Source of the DNA: Rhizobium mesosinicum
GTDB taxonomy: Bacteria > Pseudomonadota > Alphaproteobacteria > Rhizobiales > Rhizobiaceae
Assembly: GCF_019511345.1 (NCBI RefSeq)
Contig: NZ_JAEUAK010000002.1
Coordinates: 1-64,000, forward strand
Direction: 5' to 3'
DNA length: 64,000 bases
A model generated the notes under the pieces. It made no database searches and had not been told where the DNA came from. It saw only the letters and a program-made list of their open reading frames with translations. A program made the position numbers and the translations under genes. Below are positions 57,483 to 64,000 of the stretch, in pieces. Each line of letters starts with the position of its first letter. Positions within the stretch are counted from its first letter, which is position 1.

Positions 57483-57490
57483 GCACGGCG

Positions 57491-57517
57491 CTAGCACTCA
57501 CAGCAGTTGAGTGCTAA
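57491..57517 (+). promoter_or_regulatory. CIRCE element (HrcA operator)
   Basis: CTAGCACTC, nine bases, GAGTGCTAA match the CIRCE inverted repeat with one mismatch at the first base. It is bound by HrcA, which represses groESL without heat stress. Confidence 0.95.
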
Positions 57518-57574
57518 CATCATCCTTGTGGGCCACCCCGGTCCGCGAATGTCATTTGATCGAGGGATTAGACA

Positions 57575-57871
57575 ATGGCAAGCACCAATTTCCGCCCGCT
57601 TCACGATCGCGTCGTCGTTCGCCGCGTTGAATCCGAAGAGAAGACCAAGGGCGGCATCATCATCCCGGATACCGCTAAGGAAAAGCCGCAGGAAGGCGAA
57701 ATCGTCGCTGTCGGCACCGGCGCTCGTGACGAGTCCGGCAAGGTCGTTCCGCTCGACGTCAAGGCTGGCGACCGCGTTCTGTTCGGCAAGTGGTCGGGCA
57801 CCGAAGTCAAGATCAACGGCGAAGACCTTCTCATCATGAAGGAAGCCGACATCATGGGCATCATCGGCTGA
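57575..57871 (+). CDS. groES: Co-chaperonin GroES
   Basis: A 98-residue co-chaperonin ([42 protein letters not shown]). It caps the GroEL ring. The mobile loop [11 protein letters not shown] is normal. GAGGGATTAGACA precedes the ATG. Codon use is strongly biased, as in highly expressed genes. It is under CIRCE control together with groEL. Confidence 0.98.
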   Translation: MASTNFRPLHDRVVVRRVESEEKTKGGIIIPDTAKEKPQEGEIVAVGTGARDESGKVVPLDVKAGDRVLFGKWSGTEVKINGEDLLIMKEADIMGIIG

Positions 57872-57903
57872 TAAGCCTGACGTCTTTCATCTGATATCGT
57901 TGA

Positions 57904-59671
<1,768 letters not shown>

Positions 59672-59710
59672 GTAAGCCATCACTAATATCCGTTCCAGTC
59701 TCGGAACAGG

Positions 59711-59740
59711 AAGGGCGGTCTTCGGGCCGCCCTTTTCTTT
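59711..59740 (+). terminator. groESL terminator
   Basis: AAGGGCGG, an 8-base loop, CCGCCCTT followed by TTCTTTT. It lies beyond the second copy of the direct repeat. Confidence 0.9.
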
Positions 59741-60283
59741 TATTCATCGATTCGAAAATACAGCGTCGCTTAAACGTCTAATCCCCAACAGCTGGCGGCG
59801 ACATTTTTGGCTCGAAGCTTTCGCGAAGCTTGCGGACTGCAATATGTTCCTATCGCCGGAAATCCGCCATCCAAGTTGTCTGATCTACGAGATTGCATGC
59901 TATGGTGTGCGTGGAACCGTTTTCACAATGCAAAAATGATACTTTTTTGCTGCAGGACTAGCGGATAACGTGCAAAGTCCTTCAAAATCCCGTCATAACG
60001 TCCACCTAACGCCCCGGAAAAAGCCGTTGCCGTTTGCGCAAAAGCTCCTATAAATCCGCGCTGCAATTGACGTTCGCACCGGAAGAATTCTTGCCACAGA
60101 CGAGACCGGACGTGTCAAAGGCCAATGCGTGAACATTCGGGCATTCGAAGGTCTTCGCGAAGATACGAGAGTAAAACCTGCGGGAGGTATTCGAGCGGCG
60201 ACCATCAAAGGCGCGGCCGAGCAACTGTTTCTGCGGGTGCAAGCACAGGCATGATGCCTAGTGCTACATGATCCTGTTTCTTT
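59741..60283. other. Gap upstream of the PAS-like gene
   Basis: About 540 bp without a supported gene. A 64-codon minus-strand frame (60048-60242) ends FDTSGLVCGKNSSGANVNCS with three cysteines and might be a decayed gene, but it lacks a convincing start. Confidence 0.4.
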
Positions 60284-60778
60284 GTGTTTGCCGAGCGCGG
60301 CACGGGAGCCGCACCCGAACTGGGGAACACCTTGTTTAAGATCGCCAAAACCAATGCTGCCGCGCCTTTGATGCCCGGCTCGCTGGATTACAACAATCAC
60401 AATCACGACATGTTGGCACAGTTTTCCGTCTCCGAAAGCTGGATCGGAGATTTCTCGACTGGCGTCATCAGGCTCGGAGAATGGAGCGCGATGCTACACG
60501 GCCTCTCGGCGCAGGAATGCGGCCTTTTGAGCCTGGTGCGCTGCTACGACGCCAAGGACCGCAACCATGTTCTGCAGCTCTTCGAACAGGCCGCGACGCT
60601 CTCTTCATCCTTCTGTTTTTCAACCACCATCGTCATGCCGAACGGCCTCCGCCAGCCACTCTTCTGCATGGGTGAATCCAACGGGCTGGAAGAAAAGTAC
60701 AGCGGCAGCATGGTCGGCGTTTTCATCTTCCCGCGCTTCAAGCTCGAAGGTGCCAACCAGATCGCCAGCCGCCAGTAA
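60284..60778 (+). CDS. Orphan PAS-like domain protein
   Basis: A protein of up to 164 residues. Residues about 48-150 look like a PAS_3-type fold (GVIRLGEWSAMLHGLS, LLSLVRCYDAKDRNHVLQLF, STTIVMPNGLRQPLFCMG), with no output domain. The start is uncertain: GTG 60284, TTG 60332 (after GGGGAACACC) or ATG 60368. It is followed by a strong terminator. It may be a single-domain sensor or adaptor; ligand and partner are unknown. Confidence 0.72.
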   Translation: MFAERGTGAAPELGNTLFKIAKTNAAAPLMPGSLDYNNHNHDMLAQFSVSESWIGDFSTGVIRLGEWSAMLHGLSAQECGLLSLVRCYDAKDRNHVLQLFEQAATLSSSFCFSTTIVMPNGLRQPLFCMGESNGLEEKYSGSMVGVFIFPRFKLEGANQIASRQ

Positions 60779-60796
60779 CTGGCCCGCAGGGGCATG

Positions 60797-60828
60797 GGAA
60801 AAGGCCGGTCCTGCGACCGGCCTTTTCC
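60797..60828. terminator. Bidirectional terminator
   Basis: GGAAAAGGCCGGTC, loop CTGC, GACCGGCCTTTTCC form a 14-bp perfect stem between the convergent PAS-like and GST genes. Confidence 0.92.
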
Positions 60829-60875
60829 GTTTCAAGATTTTGTGTTCTGGTGCAGTTCCGAACCCAAAGCCGCGC

Positions 60876-61586
60876 TCAGGCCGGCTTCACCGGAATATTG
60901 AGGCCTTTCTCGCTCGCCGGACGGGCGATGCAGCGCTGCAACCAATCCATGACGGCAGGGAATTTCGCGTAATCCAGGATCTCGCGGCCGCCATAAAAGA
61001 TGTCGGCGCCGCGAACCCATGGGAAGGTGGTGATATCGGCGATGGTATATTGATCGCCCATGATCCACTGGCGGCCCTGCAGGCGGCTTTCCAGCACGCC
61101 GAGCAGGCGCTTGGATTCGTCGCGATAGCGCTCCACCGGATAGGAGTTGTTGGCGACCTTGTCAGCGGCGAATTTGTGGAAATGGCCGAACTGGCCGAAC
61201 ATCGGGCCGATGCCGGCCATCTGGAAAAAGACCCACTGGATGGTTTCGTAGCGGCCGGCGGCATCAGCCGGGATCAGCTTGCCGGTCTTTTCCGCCAGAT
61301 AGAGCAGAATGGCGCCCGACTCAAAAAGACCGATCGGTTTCCCGTCCGGACCGTTGGGATCGATAATTGCCGGGATTCTCCCGTTCGGATTCAGCGAGAC
61401 GAATTCCGGCGTCTTCTGATCTGTGGTCGCGAAAGAGACATAATGGGATTCGTAGGGCAGAGCGAGCTCCTCCAGCGCCACCGATATCTTCACGCCATTC
61501 GGTGTCTGCAGAGAATAAAGCTGGATTACATCTGGATTTTTTGCCGGCCAGCGGCTGGTGATCGGAAATGCGGAAAGGTCGGCCAT
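60876..61586 (-). CDS. Glutathione S-transferase (YghU/nu-class-like)
   Basis: A 236-residue GST. The N-terminal thioredoxin-like domain has LYSLQTPNGVKISVALEELA (TPNG in the active-site region of nu-class enzymes) and LFESGAILLYLAEKTG; the helical domain has YTIADITTFPWVRGAD. It probably reduces organic peroxides or disulfides with glutathione. AAGGAGAACCTG precedes the ATG at 61586; a longer frame to 61646 lacks such a site. Confidence 0.93.
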   Translation of the reverse strand: MADLSAFPITSRWPAKNPDVIQLYSLQTPNGVKISVALEELALPYESHYVSFATTDQKTPEFVSLNPNGRIPAIIDPNGPDGKPIGLFESGAILLYLAEKTGKLIPADAAGRYETIQWVFFQMAGIGPMFGQFGHFHKFAADKVANNSYPVERYRDESKRLLGVLESRLQGRQWIMGDQYTIADITTFPWVRGADIFYGGREILDYAKFPAVMDWLQRCIARPASEKGLNIPVKPA

Positions 61587-61790
61587 CAGGTTCTCCTTGG
61601 GTGAGGCGGCGACCATAGAAGACGCCTGCCCGGCAAGGCAAGCCATCTCATCGTTTCACATTAGTGAACAAACTGTCCGCTGGCGTTTATCTTTCCCTAA
61701 CGCCAGAAAAAGGCGAAATAGGAGGCATTCGAGGTTTAACACGGTGCACGGGCATCAAGACCTCCAAAGTCGTTCAACGGAGCAACGTCC

Positions 61791-62219
61791 ATGTCGAATA
61801 CGAACAACGCCCTCATCCTTCTCGCCCGCATCCTCCTGTCCTTCATGTTCATCCTCGCCGGCTTCGGCAAGATAACCGACGCTGCCGGTACTGCAGGCAT
61901 GATCGCCGGTGCCGGCCTGCCGGCCGCGACGCTGTTGGCCTATGTCGCTGGCCTCTTCGAACTGCTGGCCGGCCTTGCGGTTCTCACGGGCTTCCAAGTC
62001 CGCATCGTCGGCTGGCTGCTTGCCGGCTTCTGTGTCTTCACGGCCGTCGTCTTCCATCTGCCCTACGCAAGTGGTGCGGAACTCGTGAATATCCTCAACC
62101 AGATCATGGTCATGAAGAACATCACGCTGGCCGGCGCGTACATCCTGCTCGCCACCGTCGGTGCCGGCGCCTATTCGATCGACGCACGCCGCGGTCTGCA
62201 GGCCGTCGCTGCCCGCTAA
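61791..62219 (+). CDS. DoxX family membrane protein
   Basis: A 142-residue protein with four membrane helices (LLARILLSFMFILAGFGKI, AYVAGLFELLAGLAVLTGF, GWLLAGFCVFTAVVFHL, NITLAGAYILLATVGAG), matching DoxX/YphA-type proteins. In some bacteria such proteins form part of oxidoreductase complexes linked to thiol stress. The divergent GST may be functionally linked, which is inference. GGAGCAACGTCC precedes the ATG. Confidence 0.9.
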   Translation: MSNTNNALILLARILLSFMFILAGFGKITDAAGTAGMIAGAGLPAATLLAYVAGLFELLAGLAVLTGFQVRIVGWLLAGFCVFTAVVFHLPYASGAELVNILNQIMVMKNITLAGAYILLATVGAGAYSIDARRGLQAVAAR

Positions 62220-62235
62220 TTTCATCTCCTCCCAA

Positions 62236-62277
62236 ACATGCAAAACCCGCCGTCTTCCGACGGCGGGTTTTGCATGT
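62236..62277. terminator. Bidirectional terminator between doxX and hisG
   Basis: ACATGCAAAACCCGCCGTC, loop TTCC, and the exact complement form a 19-bp perfect stem with T-runs in both directions. It serves the convergent doxX and hisG transcripts. Confidence 0.95.
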
Positions 62278-62290
62278 CCAGTAATACGAT

Positions 62291-62986
62291 TCAGAGAACC
62301 GAGCGGACAGCCTCGATAATCGCCGCCACGGCGGGCATATCAGCATGGGCGTCCTTGCGGGCGCGCACCAAGCAGGCTTCCGAATGCAGGATGACGCCAT
62401 CGGAGAGCACCTTGAGGTGGTTGGCGCGCAGGGTGGAGCCTGTCGAGGTAATATCGACGATAATATCGGCCGAACCAGAAGCGGGCGCTCCCTCCGTGGC
62501 GCCGAGGCTTTCGACGATGCGGTACAGTTGAATGCCGTGCTGACTGGAAAAGAACTGCTGCGTCAGGCGCCAATATTTCGTGGCGATCGCCAGCCGGCGG
62601 CCATGACGGGCGCGGAAATCGGCGGCGACATCCACCAGATCGGCCATGGTATCGACATCCAGCCAGATTTCCGGCACGGCGACGACGACATCGGCGTGGC
62701 CGAAGCCGAGCCGGGCGCAGAATTCGACCCGCTTGTCGGCTTCCGCCAGGCCTTCGCGCACGAGGTCTTCGCCGGTGACGCCGAAATCGATCGAGCCATT
62801 ACCGAGTTCGCGGGAAATTTCCGAGGCCGAGAGGAAGGCGATCTCCACATCGTCCCAACCTTCGACGCGGCCGCGATAGGAGCGCTCGTTGCCGACGGCA
62901 TGGATTTTCAGGCCGGCGCGCTCGAAGATTGCTGAGCAATCGTCCTTCATGCGGCCCTTGGAAGGAAGCGCAATGGTGATCGTCAT
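62291..62986 (-). CDS. hisG: ATP phosphoribosyltransferase, short form
   Basis: A 231-residue short-form HisG, the first enzyme of histidine synthesis. Family blocks are [34 protein letters not shown] (PRPP loop) and [11 protein letters not shown]. Short HisG lacks the regulatory domain and requires HisZ, encoded directly upstream with an ATGA overlap. No his leader peptide is visible in the window. Confidence 0.96.
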   Translation of the reverse strand: MTITIALPSKGRMKDDCSAIFERAGLKIHAVGNERSYRGRVEGWDDVEIAFLSASEISRELGNGSIDFGVTGEDLVREGLAEADKRVEFCARLGFGHADVVVAVPEIWLDVDTMADLVDVAADFRARHGRRLAIATKYWRLTQQFFSSQHGIQLYRIVESLGATEGAPASGSADIIVDITSTGSTLRANHLKVLSDGVILHSEACLVRARKDAHADMPAVAAIIEAVRSVL

Positions 62987-64000
62987 GCGGCTGCCCTTTC
63001 GGTTTCGATACGGTCAAGCCAGAGCGAGAAGCCGACGGCGGGAATGCGGTCCTTGGCGCCGAGGAAGGTCATCAGTTTGTCAAAACGGCCGCCACCGGCC
63101 AGAACCGCAGAGGAGCCTTCAACCATCACCTCGAAGACGAGGCCGGTATAATAATCGAGTGGGCGACCGAAGGCAGCGCGGTATTCGATGAGGGAAAGAT
63201 CGACACCGGCATTGGAGAGCGCCGCCACGCGGCCGTCGAAACGCGCCAGCGCATTGCCAAGCTTCAGTCCGGCCGCGTCGGCGAAATGCGAAAGAGCCGC
63301 GGAAGCATTGACGAGCGGCATGTTGAGCGAGAGGAACTGCTCCAGCACGTGGAAAGCGGCGTCATCCAGCCGGGTCTCGGAGAGGACGAGCTTTTCCTTG
63401 AGCCGCCGGGCAATTTCCTGCGGCGAGCGACTGGCATTGGTGGAATAGCCGGTCGCCTGCATCGTCTCGTCGATATAGGCAATCAGCGCCGTCTCGTCGT
63501 CCTGGCCGACGAGGCCAGCGACCTTGTCGTCTAGGCCGGTCACGAATTGCGGGCTGACGAGGCTTGCGAGCAGGCTCTCCAGCTGGACCATGTTTCCGAA
63601 GGCGTGGATCAGCCGCTTCTGCCAGCCGAGCGGCAGGCCGAGCGCCTGCACGACGGCCTCGAACACGGCCTGATCGCCGATCGTGACAGAGAGATGTCGG
63701 CCGGGCAGCAGGCATGAAAGTATGCCGACCGCATCGCCGATCGCGCGGGCATCGGCGCTGGCGAGATCGATATCGCCCAAGTCTTCGATGCCGGCCTGAT
63801 AGAATTCGTTGCTGCCGTCACGGCGCTGGCGAAAGACTTCGCCGAGATAGGAGTAACGCTTCGGCGTGCCCGTCGCGCTCTCGATATGACGCAGGCAGAC
63901 GGGAATGGTGAATTCCGGGCGCAGGCAGAGGCTGGCGCCGGTTTCGCTCTCCGTCATGAAGATGCGCCTGCGAAGATCCTCGCCGGCGATATCCAGAAAG
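62983..64000 (-). CDS. hisZ: ATP phosphoribosyltransferase regulatory subunit (5' end outside window)
   Basis: The frame remains open from the stop at 62983 to the right edge, so at least 338 residues are present and the start is missing. The visible N-terminus reads [18 protein letters not shown], then [19 protein letters not shown], typical of HisZ, a catalytically inactive HisS-like protein. [15 protein letters not shown] sequence appears as [16 protein letters not shown]. It forms a hetero-octamer with HisG. The internal ATG at 63957 is not the true start because family sequence continues upstream. Confidence 0.95.
   Translation of the reverse strand, partial: FLDIAGEDLRRRIFMTESETGASLCLRPEFTIPVCLRHIESATGTPKRYSYLGEVFRQRRDGSNEFYQAGIEDLGDIDLASADARAIGDAVGILSCLLPGRHLSVTIGDQAVFEAVVQALGLPLGWQKRLIHAFGNMVQLESLLASLVSPQFVTGLDDKVAGLVGQDDETALIAYIDETMQATGYSTNASRSPQEIARRLKEKLVLSETRLDDAAFHVLEQFLSLNMPLVNASAALSHFADAAGLKLGNALARFDGRVAALSNAGVDLSLIEYRAAFGRPLDYYTGLVFEVMVEGSSAVLAGGGRFDKLMTFLGAKDRIPAVGFSLWLDRIETERAAA

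Overview
The window is ordinary chromosomal DNA of a Rhizobium-type alphaproteobacterium (Rhizobiaceae; the closest feel is Rhizobium etli/leguminosarum/tropici). The grounds are the protein sequences themselves (AtpB, TadA, GroEL, DUF2093, DUF4170 and DUF2007 proteins), the split ATP synthase operon with two b-type subunits, a De Ley-Doudoroff style galactonate cluster, and a family of rhizobial intergenic palindromes. I see no phage, insertion sequence, CRISPR array, rRNA or tRNA. Gene density is about 90 percent.

Layout. 1-6572 (minus): S49 peptidase, a 63-residue membrane protein, glyQ, a P-loop kinase, lemA, aroA and a DUF2207 membrane protein cut by the left edge. 6764-8107: mntH. 8188-9196 (minus): an NPPF methyltransferase and a DUF2007 protein. 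9282-13833 (plus): octaprenyl diphosphate synthase, a 610-residue TPR exported protein, ispE, moaB. 13856-17081: small exported protein, GT2 glycosyltransferase, PA0069-type radical SAM protein, rnhB. 17311-19949 (minus): atpI-atpB-atpE-atpF'-atpF. 20330-26162 (minus): SleB-type wall hydrolase, kup, corA, Mrp-family ATPase. 26658-31844: LuxR solo, then an IclR regulator divergent from a galactose/galactonate operon (SDR, dgoK, dgoA, SMP-30 lactonase).

32068-36002: PRC-barrel exported protein, a degenerate GGDEF-EAL protein and a PAS-PAS-REC-REC protein without a kinase domain. 36185-44142: mutL and DUF2093 facing the envelope cluster pmbA-cysQ-DUF4170-waaA-HAD-lpxK. 44258-49904: Kef-type antiporter, patatin-like lipase, rsmD, a pseudouridine synthase with a long repetitive Arg-rich tail, tadA. 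49971-57269: lipoprotein, ileS, MFS transporter, ribF and a HAD phosphatase. 57575-59565: groES-groEL under a CIRCE element and an RpoH-like promoter. 59566-64000: a rearranged groEL 3' region, an orphan PAS-like protein, a glutathione S-transferase, doxX, and hisG-hisZ (hisZ cut by the right edge).

I found no convincing new multi-gene system. The observations most worth checking are small: a 26-bp direct repeat of the groEL tail flanking a hairpin-bearing segment, a perfect 30-bp palindrome inside the methyltransferase gene, palindromic repeats that supply or abut stop codons, a LuxR solo lacking most AHL-contact residues, an Mrp protein lacking its CxxC, an unusual EPSP synthase between lemA and DUF2207, and a HAD phosphatase next to ribF that could fill a gap in riboflavin synthesis.
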